From: Sva-07 sp963715825
GTDB taxonomy: Bacteria > Actinomycetota > Acidimicrobiia > Acidimicrobiales > Ilumatobacteraceae
Reading direction: 5' to 3'
DNA length: 64,000 nucleotides
Assembly (NCBI GenBank): GCA_963715825.1
Contig: CAVQSI010000027.1
Span: forward strand, 186,001 to 250,000
Shown here: positions 42,240 through 51,004 of the stretch, in pieces
Layout of the letters: each line of letters begins with the position of its first letter
How positions within the stretch are numbered: the stretch's first letter is position 1
Translations under genes and position numbers: made by a program
The notes under the pieces: model-generated
Told to the model about the DNA's origin: nothing
Seen by the model: only the letters and a program-made list of their open reading frames with translations
Database searches by the model: none

Positions 42240-44206
42240 GCACCAATGGCACGAATGGCACGAATGGCACGAACGGCACCCACGGCACGAACGGCACGAA
42301 CGGACGGGCTGGCGGCAACGGCGCCGGCGAGTCCGACGACGACAAGAAGCTGATCGCCACGGCCGGCACGGAAGCTCGCCGCGGGAGCTTCGGGCCCGGC
42401 GGCGGGATCGGCATTCCCACCGAGCGCAGCGACCAGTTCGGCTCGACGCTCAAGCGGCTCGGTGACATCCTCGGCACCGAGAAGCCCCGACTGTTCGCGG
42501 TGTTCCTGCTCACGGTCGTCAGCGTCGTGCTCGTCGTCATCGGCCCCAGGCTGCTCGGCGACGCGACCAACATCATCGTGCAGGGCGTCGTTCCCGGACC
42601 GGGCGGGACACCACCGCCGGGCATCGACTTCGGTGAACTGCACCGCCAATTGATCACGGTGATGCTGGTCTACGCCGGGTCGTTCCTCCTGTCGTACACG
42701 TCGTCCTATGTGCTCGCCGGTGTCGTGCAGCGCTCGATGTTCTCGCTGCGCGAAGCGGTGGAACGCAAGCTCAACCACCTGCCGTTGAGCTACATCGATC
42801 GTCAGCCGCGCGGCGATCTGTTGAGCCGGGTGACCAACGACATCGACAACCTGTCGCAGAGCCTGCAGCAGACGACCAGTCAGATCCTCACGTCGTTGCT
42901 GACGCTGATCGGCGTCACGATCATGATGTTCACGATCTCGCCGCTGCTGGCGTTGATCGCGCTCACCACGGTGCCGCTGTCGGTGTGGCTCATGAAGGTC
43001 ATCGGCGGCAAGGCCCGCCCGCGGTTCATGGCGCAGTGGCGTCACACCGGCGACCTCAACGCCCAAGCCGAAGAGGTGTTCAGCGGTCACGCGATCGTGA
43101 AGAGCTTCGGCCGCCAGCGCGAGGCCGAGGCCAGGTTCCGCGCCGACAACGACAAGCTCTACGAAGCCAGTTTCAGCGCGCAGTTCATGGCCAACCTGAT
43201 CCAGCCGGCGATGCTCTTCATGGGCAACATCCAGTACATCCTGATCGCCGTCGTCGGTGGACTGCAGATCTCGTCGGGCTCGCTGAGCATCGGCGACATG
43301 CAGGCAATGATCCAGTACGCCCGCCAGTTCTCCCAGCCGCTGACGCACCTCGCGTCGATGGCGGCGACGTTCCAGTCCGGCATCGCGTCGCTCGAGCGGG
43401 TGCTCGAGCTGGTCGACGCCGAGGAGCAGTCGGCCGAGCAGGAACTCACCGCCGACCCGCCGCCCGTCCGCGGGCGCGTGGTGTTCGAGGACGTGCACTT
43501 CGCCTACGACCCCGACAAGCCGCTGATCTCCGGCTTGAACGTGACGGCCGAGCCCGGCGAGACCGTCGCCATCGTCGGCCCGACCGGTGCCGGCAAGACC
43601 ACGCTCGTCAACCTGATCATGCGGTTCTACGAGATCGATGCGGGGCGAATCACGCTCGACGGCCGCGACATCGCGAGCTTCCCGCGCCACGAATTGCGCT
43701 CCGACATCGGGATGGTGCTGCAGGACACGTGGCTGTTCGGCGGCACGATCCGCGAGAACCTGCGCTACGGCAACCCCGACGCCACCGACGAACAGATCTA
43801 CGAGGCCGCCCGGGTCACCTACGTCGACCGGTTCGTGCACTCGTTGCCCGATGGGTACGACACGATCATCAACGACGAGGGCGACAACATCTCCACCGGT
43901 GAGAAGCAGTTGATGACGATCGCCCGGGCGTTCCTCAACGACCCGGCGATCCTGATCCTCGACGAGGCGACCAGCTCGGTCGACACCCGCACCGAGGTGT
44001 TGATCCAGGAGGCGATGAACAACCTGCGGGCCAACCGCACGAGCTTCGTGATCGCCCACCGGCTCTCCACCATCCGTGGCGCCGACGTGATCCTCGTGAT
44101 GGAGGACGGCCGCATCTGCGAGCAGGGCAACCACGACTCGCTGCTCGAAGCTCGCGGCGCCTACTGGCGCCTCTACAACGCTCAGTTCGCCGGCAACACC
44201 ATCTGA
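42236..44206 (+). CDS. Heterodimeric ABC exporter subunit with catalytic ATP site (LmrD/TM288-like)
   Basis: A 656-residue half-transporter with an unusual 70-residue N-terminal extension that begins with seven Asn-Gly-Thr-like repeats. Transmembrane region about residues 80-370. Walker A IVGPTGAGKTT, Q-loop GMVLQDTWLFGG, signature NISTGEKQLMTIARAF (a variant of LSGGQ common in this subunit), Walker B ILILDEATSSVD with the catalytic Glu, H-loop VIAHRLSTI. It completes the exporter with the preceding gene. No substrate can be assigned. Confidence 0.92.
   Translation: MSTNGTNGTNGTNGTHGTNGTNGRAGGNGAGESDDDKKLIATAGTEARRGSFGPGGGIGIPTERSDQFGSTLKRLGDILGTEKPRLFAVFLLTVVSVVLVVIGPRLLGDATNIIVQGVVPGPGGTPPPGIDFGELHRQLITVMLVYAGSFLLSYTSSYVLAGVVQRSMFSLREAVERKLNHLPLSYIDRQPRGDLLSRVTNDIDNLSQSLQQTTSQILTSLLTLIGVTIMMFTISPLLALIALTTVPLSVWLMKVIGGKARPRFMAQWRHTGDLNAQAEEVFSGHAIVKSFGRQREAEARFRADNDKLYEASFSAQFMANLIQPAMLFMGNIQYILIAVVGGLQISSGSLSIGDMQAMIQYARQFSQPLTHLASMAATFQSGIASLERVLELVDAEEQSAEQELTADPPPVRGRVVFEDVHFAYDPDKPLISGLNVTAEPGETVAIVGPTGAGKTTLVNLIMRFYEIDAGRITLDGRDIASFPRHELRSDIGMVLQDTWLFGGTIRENLRYGNPDATDEQIYEAARVTYVDRFVHSLPDGYDTIINDEGDNISTGEKQLMTIARAFLNDPAILILDEATSSVDTRTEVLIQEAMNNLRANRTSFVIAHRLSTIRGADVILVMEDGRICEQGNHDSLLEARGAYWRLYNAQFAGNTI
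42245..42304. repeat. 9-bp tandem repeat encoding Asn-Gly-Thr units
   Basis: Six 9-bp units, five encoding NGT and one HGT, followed by a shortened NG, directly after the start codon of the second exporter subunit. It is slippage-prone but keeps frame, since the unit is a multiple of three. Confidence 0.85.
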
Positions 44207-44231
44207 CGTCGCCGCGTGCGACGAGCCGCCG

Positions 44232-44288
44232 TGCACTTCTGAACGGAATACGTCTCAGCAGCCGCGACTCATTCCGCGGAGAACTGCA
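44232..44288. repeat. Intergenic dyad with 18-bp imperfect arms
   Basis: TGCACTTCTGAACGGAAT and ATTCCGCGGAGAACTGCA match at 14 of 18 positions around a 21-base loop, just after the exporter operon. No T-tract. Confidence 0.6.
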
Positions 44289-44328
44289 TGGGCGTGTGAA
44301 GACGCGGCAGATGGGGTACACCCACCGC

Positions 44329-44823
44329 ATGCTCGGACTTCGTGGTCTTGCCCGCACCCTGCTCGCAGGGATCTTCGTCGTCGGTGGGGCGAGCGCGTGG
44401 AAGCGTTCGGCGAAGCTCGCCGTACCGGCCGGCAAGGTGGTCGATCCGGTGCAGGACGCCCTCCCGATGTCGGCGTCGGCGGAGCAATTGGTGAAGGTCA
44501 ACGCCGGGGTCCAGGTCGTTGCCGGCGGTCTGTTCGCGCTCGGCATCGCACCACGGGTCATGGCGGTCGTCTTGGGTGGATCGCTGGTGCCGACCACGCT
44601 TGCCGGTCATCGATTCTGGGAGATGGACGCCGCCGCCGACAAGGCGCAACAGCAGATCCAGTTCCTGAAGAACGCCGCGCTGATCGGTGGGCTGATCTTC
44701 GCCGCGCTCGACACGGGCGGTCGCCCGTCGATCTTCTGGAGCGGCCGCAAGGCTGCGTCGGACCTCGCCGGAAGCATCTCTGCCACGTCACACTCTCTCA
44801 GCGACCGCCTTCCGTCGACCTGA
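44329..44823 (+). CDS. DoxX-family membrane protein
   Basis: A 164-residue membrane protein with four hydrophobic helices: LARTLLAGIFVVGGASAW, VQVVAGGLFALGIAPRVMAVVLGGSLVP, and others near residue 110. The length and motif pattern (LLAG.F...G.......P) fit DoxX/DoxD-like proteins, which act in redox or thiol stress. Start could be GTG 44296, ATG 44311 or ATG 44329; I used the ATG nearest the first helix. Ends 29 bases before the convergent WS/DGAT gene. Confidence 0.78.
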   Translation: MLGLRGLARTLLAGIFVVGGASAWKRSAKLAVPAGKVVDPVQDALPMSASAEQLVKVNAGVQVVAGGLFALGIAPRVMAVVLGGSLVPTTLAGHRFWEMDAAADKAQQQIQFLKNAALIGGLIFAALDTGGRPSIFWSGRKAASDLAGSISATSHSLSDRLPST

Positions 44824-44852
44824 TTTCGCCGGGGGTCTGGACCCTGGCGCGA

Positions 44853-46244
44853 TCAGCGGCGCTTGGCGAGGACGGCGAACTCGTGCTCGATCGCGGCGGC
44901 GACGTCGCCGAGATCCGGCATCACGTCGCGGTCGGCGGTGATGCCGAAGTGGAGCTGATCCTCGTACGACACGACCGCAATCGTGAGGCCCTCGTTGTCG
45001 ATCACCTCGACGTAGGGGAACACCCGCAGGAACTTCGCGCCACGTAGATACAGCGGGATCGGCGGGCCGGGGATGTTGGTGATCACGAGGTTCATCGGGA
45101 TCGTGCGGCTGACGTAGCGGGTCAGCGGCCCTGCCAGCGGCGTGATCGCGTCGGCCAGGTCGAGGATGCGATGTGCGCCATCGACGAGACCGGAGCCCTT
45201 CAGCTCCGAGGTCACCGCATGGATCCGATTGAGGCGCTCGACGGGGTCGGGTTCGTCGACGGGCAGGTCGACGATGATCAGCGACACGAGGTTGCCGAGC
45301 GTCTCGCCGTGCTGTTCCTTGCCTCGTAGCGACACCGGCACCATTGCCTTGATGGTGCGGTGCTCGATGTCGCCGTCGCCGTGGTCGAGCAGGAACGTGC
45401 GCAGGGCGCCGCTGCACGCGGCGAGCACGACGTCGTTGATCGTCACGCTGTGCCGTTTGCGCACGGTGCGCACGCCCTTCATCGGCACCGACGCGCTGAC
45501 CCAGCGACGGTGCTGACCGACCGGCACGTTCCACGGCGCCGGCGGCGGTTTGGCGAGGAAGTTGGCCACGGTGCGTCCGACGTTGGTCGCCGCGTCGATC
45601 ATCGGTTGGGGGTTGCGGAGCGTGTCGAATGCGGCCTGGGCGAGGTGTGTCGGCCGCATCGCCTGCTCCTGGACGGAGGCCATCAGCAGCTCGTTCGGCG
45701 ACGGCGCAGGCCGTGGTCGCCAGACCGGCGCCGGGTCGTCGGGCGGTGGGTCTGCCTCGAGATCGACGAGCGCCATCGCGAGGTCGACGTTGGCCATGCC
45801 GTCGCCGAGCGCATGGTGCACCTTGATGACCAGTCCGACGTGGTCATCGGCGAGGCCGTCGACGAACCACAACTCCCACAGCGGACGGGACCGGTCGAGC
45901 GGCAGCGCCTGGAGTCGGCCCATGAGGGTGGCGAGCTGGTCGTCGTCGCCGGGTCGGGGGAGCGCGGTGAGACGCACGTGGTGATCGATGTCGAAGTGGT
46001 CGTCGTCGACCCACACCGGCCGGGACTGGTTGTACGGCACCTCCATCACCCGCTGGCGCATCCGGGGAACGCGGTGCAGACGTCGTTCGACGTGCGCTTT
46101 GAGTTCGTCGAAGCGAACACGTCCGTCGGTGTCGCGCAGTTTCGCGCCTTCGATCACCGACAACGATCCGACATGTTGCGGCTCGTGCGGCGTCTCGATC
46201 CGGAGGAACACCGCGTCCGCAGCGGTCAGTCGTTCGTATGCCAT
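44853..46244 (-). CDS. Wax ester synthase/diacylglycerol acyltransferase (second WS/DGAT)
   Basis: A 463-residue acyltransferase. MAYERLTAADAVFLRIETPHEPQHVGSL is the classical family start, HHxxxDG is HHALGDG near residue 138, SVTINDVVLAACSGALRTFL near residue 265, and MNLVITNIPGPPIPLYLRGA near residue 380. Its start and motifs are closer to the standard mycobacterial Tgs proteins than those of the 10318 copy, so the two are likely not recent duplicates. GAAGGGG Shine-Dalgarno before ATG 46244. Confidence 0.93.
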   Translation of the reverse strand: MAYERLTAADAVFLRIETPHEPQHVGSLSVIEGAKLRDTDGRVRFDELKAHVERRLHRVPRMRQRVMEVPYNQSRPVWVDDDHFDIDHHVRLTALPRPGDDDQLATLMGRLQALPLDRSRPLWELWFVDGLADDHVGLVIKVHHALGDGMANVDLAMALVDLEADPPPDDPAPVWRPRPAPSPNELLMASVQEQAMRPTHLAQAAFDTLRNPQPMIDAATNVGRTVANFLAKPPPAPWNVPVGQHRRWVSASVPMKGVRTVRKRHSVTINDVVLAACSGALRTFLLDHGDGDIEHRTIKAMVPVSLRGKEQHGETLGNLVSLIIVDLPVDEPDPVERLNRIHAVTSELKGSGLVDGAHRILDLADAITPLAGPLTRYVSRTIPMNLVITNIPGPPIPLYLRGAKFLRVFPYVEVIDNEGLTIAVVSYEDQLHFGITADRDVMPDLGDVAAAIEHEFAVLAKRR

Positions 46245-46357
46245 ACAAGACCCCTTCGTGTCGACCCGATCGTCAGTGTGGCCGATTGCGGTGCGCGTTG
46301 GGCAGGGTCAAACGGCACGGTTCGGGAGCTGGTGGATCCGCTCGCGCGAGCGCGAGA

Positions 46358-47134
46358 TCAGAGGTGCTGCCACGGCGGCTTGTGCCGGTAGGTCTCTCGG
46401 TAGTAGTCGAGGTGGGAGAGCCCGGTTGCTGCCTCCTCGTCGATCAGCACGGTGACGTGCGCATGGAACTGCAGCGCCGACGCCGGGCAGTCGGCGCTGA
46501 CGGGACCCTCGACCATCTCGGCGATCGGCTGCGCCTTCGACGGCCCGGTGGCCAGCATCACGAGGTGGCCGGCGTCGCCGATCGTGCCGAGACCCTGGGT
46601 GACGACGTGGCGCGGGACGTCGTCGATCGAGTCGAAGAAGCGAGCGTTGTCCCGGCGGGTCTGATCGGTGAGCGTCTTGATGCGCGTGCGCGACGCCAAC
46701 GACGAGCCGGGCTCGTTGAAGCCGATGTGGCCGTCGCGGCCGATGCCGAGCAGCTGGACGTCGACGCCGAGGTCGACCACGGTGCGGTCGTAGGAGCGAC
46801 ACGCCGCGGCGGGATCGTCGGCGTGCACGTCGGGGGAGTGCAACCGCTCGATCGGCAGGTCGATGTGGTCGACCAACTCGCGGCGGATCACCGCCCGATA
46901 CGACTCGGGATGGCCGGCGGGTAGGCCGACGTACTCGTCGAGCGTGGCGGCGCTGGCGTTGGCGAACGAGAGGCCCGAACGGTGGAGCTCGATCAGCCGC
47001 TCGTAGGTGCCGAGTGGCGAGCTGCCGGTGGCCAGGCCGATCACCGGTGCGTCGAGCCTCGCGACCGCACGGGCGATGATGTCGGCGGCGAGTTCGGCGA
47101 CATGGTCGGCCGACGGTGTGATCACGACTTCCAT
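46358..47134 (-). CDS. nagB: Glucosamine-6-phosphate deaminase
   Basis: A 258-residue enzyme converting glucosamine-6-phosphate to fructose-6-phosphate and ammonia. IGLATGSSPLGTYERLIELH (phosphate loop), TLDEYVGLPAGHPESY, and LLGIGRDGHIGFNEPGSS (catalytic His loop) are diagnostic. The length matches E. coli NagB. ATG 47134 overlaps the 3' end of nagA by 13 bases, so both are co-expressed for N-acetylglucosamine use. Confidence 0.95.
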   Translation of the reverse strand: MEVVITPSADHVAELAADIIARAVARLDAPVIGLATGSSPLGTYERLIELHRSGLSFANASAATLDEYVGLPAGHPESYRAVIRRELVDHIDLPIERLHSPDVHADDPAAACRSYDRTVVDLGVDVQLLGIGRDGHIGFNEPGSSLASRTRIKTLTDQTRRDNARFFDSIDDVPRHVVTQGLGTIGDAGHLVMLATGPSKAQPIAEMVEGPVSADCPASALQFHAHVTVLIDEEAATGLSHLDYYRETYRHKPPWQHL

Positions 47135-48303
47135 GCGGGCTCTCCCGAGATGATCGTGCGGTGCAGGTCTCCGTCGTGGTCGACGATCGTCATGTCGGCG
47201 CGGGCGCCCGCCTCGATGCGTCCGCGATCGGTGAGTCCCAACAGGTCGGCGGGGGTGCTGGTGACCGTGGCGAGTGCGTCGGCCAGCGAGCAGCCGGTGA
47301 ACTCGATCAGATTTCGAACCGCACGGTCGAGCGGCAGTGCGCTGCCGGCCAGCACGCCATCGACCGTGCGCACGCCCGTGTCGTCGTGGATCACCTCGAA
47401 GGCACCCAGCTGGAACCGTCCGTACGGTTCGCCGAGCGCCGGTGAGGCGTCGGACACGAGCGACATGCGGTGCGGCCCGAGCGATCGCCACACCATCTCG
47501 ACGGCGACCGGGTCGACGTGGATGCCGTCGCAGATCACCCCCACGGTCACCGATTCGTCGGCGAGCACGGCCCCGATCGGGCCAGGTGAGCGGTGACCGA
47601 ACGGTGCCATTGCGTTGAACAGATGGGTCACGTACGACACGCCAGCCGATCGAGCGGCGGCGAAGTCTGAGGGCGACATCGCAGTGTGGCCGGCGGAGAC
47701 GACCACTCCTGCGGCGGCCAAGGTGTCGACGACGTCGAGTGCGCGCTGGAGTTCGGGCGCCAGCGTGACGAGCGCAACCACACCCGACGACGCCCACGTC
47801 TCGATCTCGTCGAGCAGTGCGCTCGGGTCGGCGGCGAAACGGGGGACATGGGCGCCGAGGTAGTTGCGAGAGATCATCGGGCCTTCGAAGTGGAGCCCGA
47901 GCGGCGCGGCGACCGGGCCACCCGTGGTGGTCTCCTCCAACCGCTGCATCGTCGCGATCGCGGCGGCACGAGTTGACGCAGGCGCAGTCACCACCGTCGG
48001 CAGGAACGCCGTCACCCCAAAGCGTGGGAGCTCGGCGGCGACGTCGAGGATGCGGTCGGGTTCGGTGGTGATGTCGACGCCGATGGCACCGTTGCACTGC
48101 AGGTCGATGAAGCCCGGAGCGATCACGAGCCCCCCGCAATCGACGTCGCCGTCGACGAGCTGGCCAGGTGGCGGATCGACCACGACCTCGGCGATCAGCC
48201 CGCCGTCGACCACGAGGTCGGCACGAACGAGCCCGCCGTCGACCAGCACCTGCGCGCCGCGGTAACGACGCTGGGTTGTCGGGTTGTCAACGGCGGACTG
48301 CAC
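47122..48303 (-). CDS. nagA: N-acetylglucosamine-6-phosphate deacetylase
   Basis: A 393-residue metal-dependent deacetylase. GLHFEGPMISRNYLGAHVP carries the metal-binding Glu, followed by SAGHTAMSPSD and VTHLFNAMAPFGHRSPG with the metal His residues; GVICDGIHVDP and VSDASPALG complete the active site, the last with the catalytic Asp. It feeds nagB. The GTG start at 48303 is the most upstream choice; a somewhat later start is possible. No GlcNAc PTS or kinase gene is near. Confidence 0.93.
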   Translation of the reverse strand: MQSAVDNPTTQRRYRGAQVLVDGGLVRADLVVDGGLIAEVVVDPPPGQLVDGDVDCGGLVIAPGFIDLQCNGAIGVDITTEPDRILDVAAELPRFGVTAFLPTVVTAPASTRAAAIATMQRLEETTTGGPVAAPLGLHFEGPMISRNYLGAHVPRFAADPSALLDEIETWASSGVVALVTLAPELQRALDVVDTLAAAGVVVSAGHTAMSPSDFAAARSAGVSYVTHLFNAMAPFGHRSPGPIGAVLADESVTVGVICDGIHVDPVAVEMVWRSLGPHRMSLVSDASPALGEPYGRFQLGAFEVIHDDTGVRTVDGVLAGSALPLDRAVRNLIEFTGCSLADALATVTSTPADLLGLTDRGRIEAGARADMTIVDHDGDLHRTIISGEPAWKS

Positions 48304-48382
48304 CTACGAATCATCGCAGAGCGATCCGGTGGTCGCAGCGGTTCGGCCGATGGCGCCCCCGGCGCTCGCCCGCCAGGCCAAA

Positions 48383-48388
48383 TAGACT
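48383..48388 (+). promoter_or_regulatory. -10 box (TAGACT) of the toxin/antitoxin-like pair
   Basis: TANNNT hexamer, 6 bases before ATG 48395. Confidence 0.5.
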
Positions 48389-48394
48389 GTGCAC

Positions 48395-48586
48395 ATGTCG
48401 GGTGGCGCTGTCTCTGGGGTGCAGGTGGCATGCGAATTGGCCGAAATGGGTGCGCACATGGTCGAAGCCCGATTTCGGCGAGAGCATCCCGAAGCGTCCG
48501 ACGACGAGGTCACCGCTCACGTCCGCGCCTGGTGGCTCGATCGACCCGGCGCTCCCAGCGGCGACGCGGTCGGCATCCCCCGGTGA
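48395..48586 (+). CDS. Small acidic/basic protein, candidate antitoxin of the pair
   Basis: A 63-residue protein with a charged helical core: LAEMGAHMVEARFRREHPEASDDEVTAHVRAWWLDRPG, ending GDAVGIPR. The pattern (helix, then Asp-Glu-Val, then aromatic Trp pair and RPGAP) recurs before nucleotidyltransferase genes in actinobacteria. Its stop overlaps the GTG start of the next gene (GTGA). Likely partner of the nucleotidyltransferase; antitoxin role is inference. Confidence 0.6.
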   Translation: MSGGAVSGVQVACELAEMGAHMVEARFRREHPEASDDEVTAHVRAWWLDRPGAPSGDAVGIPR

Positions 48587-49179
48587 ACGCGCTCGAACAG
48601 AGTCTGCAGGCGATCGTCGGGCAGCTCCGTCGACTCGATCGTCGGTTCGCGCTGGTCGGTGGGCTGGCCGTGTCGGCTCGCGCCGAGCCTCGGCTGACTC
48701 GTGACGCCGATCTCGCAGTTGCGGTGAACGACGATCGCGATGCTGAGGCGTTGGTGCGCGATCTCAGAGCGGCCGGATACGAGGTTGCAGCGTCGGTGGA
48801 GCAGGAAGCCACCGGGCGGCTCGCAACGGTCCGCTTGCTGCCTCGAGATTCCGCGGATCGGCTGGTGACCGATCTGCTGTTCGCGTCGAGCGGCATCGAA
48901 GCTGAGATCGTCGCCGCAGCTGACGACATCGTGGTGTTCGACGGGTTGACGGTGCCAGTTGCGAGCGTCGGTCACCTGATGGCGATGAAGTTGCTGGCCA
49001 GGGACGACCGGCGACGCCCGGCCGACGCCGACGATCTGCGCGCCCTCGCCGCGGTTGCGCAGGAGGACGACTGGATGCAGGCGCAGGTGGCGGTGGGTCT
49101 GGTCATGGAGCGTGGATTTGCTCGTGATCGAGACCTCGTAACCGGACTCGACGAACTCCGAACCAACGGCGCCTATTGA
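48583..49179 (+). CDS. Nucleotidyltransferase (AbiEii/MNT-like), candidate toxin
   Basis: A 198-residue nucleotidyltransferase-fold protein. The core GGLAVSARAEPRLTRDADLAV has the GG...R.T.D.D arrangement of AbiEii/GSU-type enzymes, with DADLAVAV as the metal-binding acid pair. The later VGHLMAMKLLARDDRRRPADADDLRAL is the helical partner block that ends with the D.DD element of this family. AbiEii-like proteins add nucleotides to RNA and inhibit growth. With the small gene before it, coupled by GTGA, it forms a TA-like pair. Confidence 0.78.
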   Translation: MNALEQSLQAIVGQLRRLDRRFALVGGLAVSARAEPRLTRDADLAVAVNDDRDAEALVRDLRAAGYEVAASVEQEATGRLATVRLLPRDSADRLVTDLLFASSGIEAEIVAAADDIVVFDGLTVPVASVGHLMAMKLLARDDRRRPADADDLRALAAVAQEDDWMQAQVAVGLVMERGFARDRDLVTGLDELRTNGAY

Positions 49180-49231
49180 GCGCAGCGACCTCGGTCGCTC
49201 GGTGGGGCGAGGTTTGCTCGCCGGTCGAGGT

Positions 49232-49276
49232 TCTCGTGCACAACTGCGCTGTCTGGGCGCGCACTCGTTCACGACA
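49232..49276. repeat. Degenerate intergenic dyad, family II copy 2
   Basis: TCTCGTGCACAACTG at the left arm matches the left arm of the 8766 palindrome at 13 of 15 positions; the right arm (CTCGTTCACGACA) is a diverged match. The internal part is eroded. Confidence 0.5.
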
Positions 49277-49308
49277 ACGTCGGGGCGATCCGCCGATAGG
49301 AAGAAGGC

Positions 49309-50505
49309 ATGGAAGGTTTCGTACATCCCGACTTCGCTCCGGTGACCGAGAAGGTCCAGGCGATCATGGCGAAGAAGTCCGCTCGTGGCGGCATGGCGGT
49401 GGCCGTGTACCACCACGGTGAGCTGGTCGTCGACGCCTGGACCGGCGTCCGCAACGCCGCCGGCGACCCGTGGGAACGCGACACGATGTCGATGAGCTTC
49501 TCCACCACCAAAGGCGTGGTGGCGACGATCGTGCAGCGCCTCGTCGATCAGGGCCTGCTCGACTACGACGTCCCGGTCGCCACCTACTGGCCCGAGTTCG
49601 CTGCGGCAGGCAAGGACACCATCACCCTGCGACACCTGTTGACGCACCAGGCCGGTCTCCACGACGTGCGGGCGATCGCCGGCTCCGCCGAGGACCTCAT
49701 CAACTGGGAGCACATGACGAAGCTCCTCGCCGAGACCGAACCGAAGTGGGACATCGGCACCCGCTCCGCCTACCACGCCCTCACGTACGGCTATCTCGTC
49801 GGTGAGGTGATCCGTCGGGTCACCGGGCTCACGGTGAACGAGGCGCTGCAGCGCGAGATCGTCGAACCGCTCGGCCTCAGCGGGATGTACATCGGCGCGC
49901 CTGCGGGCGTGCGCGGCGACATCGCCGAGCAGCTCGTCGACCCGAAGGCGGTCACTCGGTTGTTCAAGATGACCAAGACGCTGGCCAAGGCGAAGAGCTT
50001 CCAGCCGATGTACCAGGCGCTGGTCGTCGACGACATGCTCGACGTGGCCACGACCGATCGCATCCACGACGGCGAGATCCCTGCGGCCAACGGTGTGTTC
50101 ACCGCACGCTCGCTGGCTCGGATGTATGCCGCACTTGCGACGCCCGCCGACTTCGATGGCCCGCCACTCGTGTCGGCGGAGACACTGCGCGAGGCGACCC
50201 GCGTCCAGACGACGCTCGGCCCGAGCGGCGACGGCCGCAGCGGCGAGAAGGTCGGCCGTGACGCCGGCGTCGGGTTCAACATGCGGTGGCGTCTCGGCTA
50301 CCACCTGGTCGGCACCACCAAGGGCGTGCTGCCGCAGGCGTTCGGGCACTTCGGGTTCGGCGGCTCCGGAGCGTGGGGCGACCCCGAGTCGGGCCTCGCG
50401 ATGGCGATGATCCTCAACCAGGTGGGCGGGACGCCGTTCGGCGACACCAAGATGCTCCGCCTCGGCGCCGCCGCCGTCCGTTCCGCCGAACGCCGCACCG
50501 GCTGA
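49309..50505 (+). CDS. Beta-lactamase-fold serine hydrolase/esterase (class C-like)
   Basis: A 398-residue serine hydrolase of the beta-lactamase class C/esterase EstB group. SxxK is in MSFSTTKGVVATI near residue 65 with Ser and Lys present. The YxN position reads SAYHALTYGYLVGEV near residue 160, Tyr present. HxG-like GHFGFGGSGAW is near residue 347. No signal peptide, so cytosolic; more likely an esterase than a penicillin-hydrolysing enzyme. A GGAAGAAGG Shine-Dalgarno precedes ATG. Confidence 0.85.
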   Translation: MEGFVHPDFAPVTEKVQAIMAKKSARGGMAVAVYHHGELVVDAWTGVRNAAGDPWERDTMSMSFSTTKGVVATIVQRLVDQGLLDYDVPVATYWPEFAAAGKDTITLRHLLTHQAGLHDVRAIAGSAEDLINWEHMTKLLAETEPKWDIGTRSAYHALTYGYLVGEVIRRVTGLTVNEALQREIVEPLGLSGMYIGAPAGVRGDIAEQLVDPKAVTRLFKMTKTLAKAKSFQPMYQALVVDDMLDVATTDRIHDGEIPAANGVFTARSLARMYAALATPADFDGPPLVSAETLREATRVQTTLGPSGDGRSGEKVGRDAGVGFNMRWRLGYHLVGTTKGVLPQAFGHFGFGGSGAWGDPESGLAMAMILNQVGGTPFGDTKMLRLGAAAVRSAERRTG

Positions 50506-50540
50506 CCGAGACAACTCGGGTCAGACCCCGGTTGCCTCGG
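50506..50540. repeat. Intergenic dyad with 17-bp imperfect arms
   Basis: CCGAGACAACTCGGGTC and GACCCCGGTTGCCTCGG pair at 14 of 17 positions with a one-base centre, starting two bases after the hydrolase stop. No T-tract. Its core GGGTCAGACCCC is echoed by the element at 63396. Confidence 0.65.
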
Positions 50541-50552
50541 GTTGCTCCTGAC

Positions 50553-50558
50553 TACGGT
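50553..50558 (+). promoter_or_regulatory. -10 box (TACGGT) of SnoaL-like gene
   Basis: TANNNT hexamer, 6 bases before ATG 50565. Confidence 0.5.
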
Positions 50559-50564
50559 GTGGCG

Positions 50565-50930
50565 ATGTCAGCTCTGGACGTCGCCGACCGGATCTTCGCT
50601 GCGATCGAGGCGGGCGACGCCGCAGCGGTAGCGGCGATCTACGCCGATGACATCGCGGTGTGGCACAGCAACGACGGCGTCGAGCAGACCAAGGAGCAGA
50701 ACCTCCGGGTGCTCGACTGGCTGGTGCGGAACACGACGAGCCGCGAATACCGGGCGGTCCGCCGGTACGAGATCGACGGCGGGTTCGTGCAGCAACACGA
50801 CCTCCACGTCGAGCTGCCCGGAGGCCGCTCAGCCGACCTCCCTGCGTGCATCGTGGCGAAGGTGTCGGGCGATCAGATCACCCGCATCGACGAATACATC
50901 GACAGCACCGCCGGCGACGCCTTCACCTGA
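50565..50930 (+). CDS. SnoaL/NTF2-like small protein
   Basis: A 121-residue single-domain protein with the NTF2 fold signature: VADRIFAAIEAGDAAAVAAIYADDIAVWHSNDG at the start (helix, helix, then the IAVWH strand) and RIDEYIDSTAGDAF at the end. Family members are enzymes such as SnoaL cyclases and ketosteroid isomerases, or binding proteins. It has Asp and His in the pocket region but no decisive catalytic pair. Stands alone between intergenic elements. Confidence 0.78.
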   Translation: MSALDVADRIFAAIEAGDAAAVAAIYADDIAVWHSNDGVEQTKEQNLRVLDWLVRNTTSREYRAVRRYEIDGGFVQQHDLHVELPGGRSADLPACIVAKVSGDQITRIDEYIDSTAGDAFT

Positions 50931-51004
50931 CGGTGTGCGCACGGGGCGCGACGAAGGACCATGGCCCGTGGCCTCCGAGCTCCCGGGATGCGCAGAATTG
51001 AGTG

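Noticed and set aside
42191..44236. 681-residue minus-strand open frame
   Set aside because: Antisense to the second exporter subunit; composition is that of a shadow frame.
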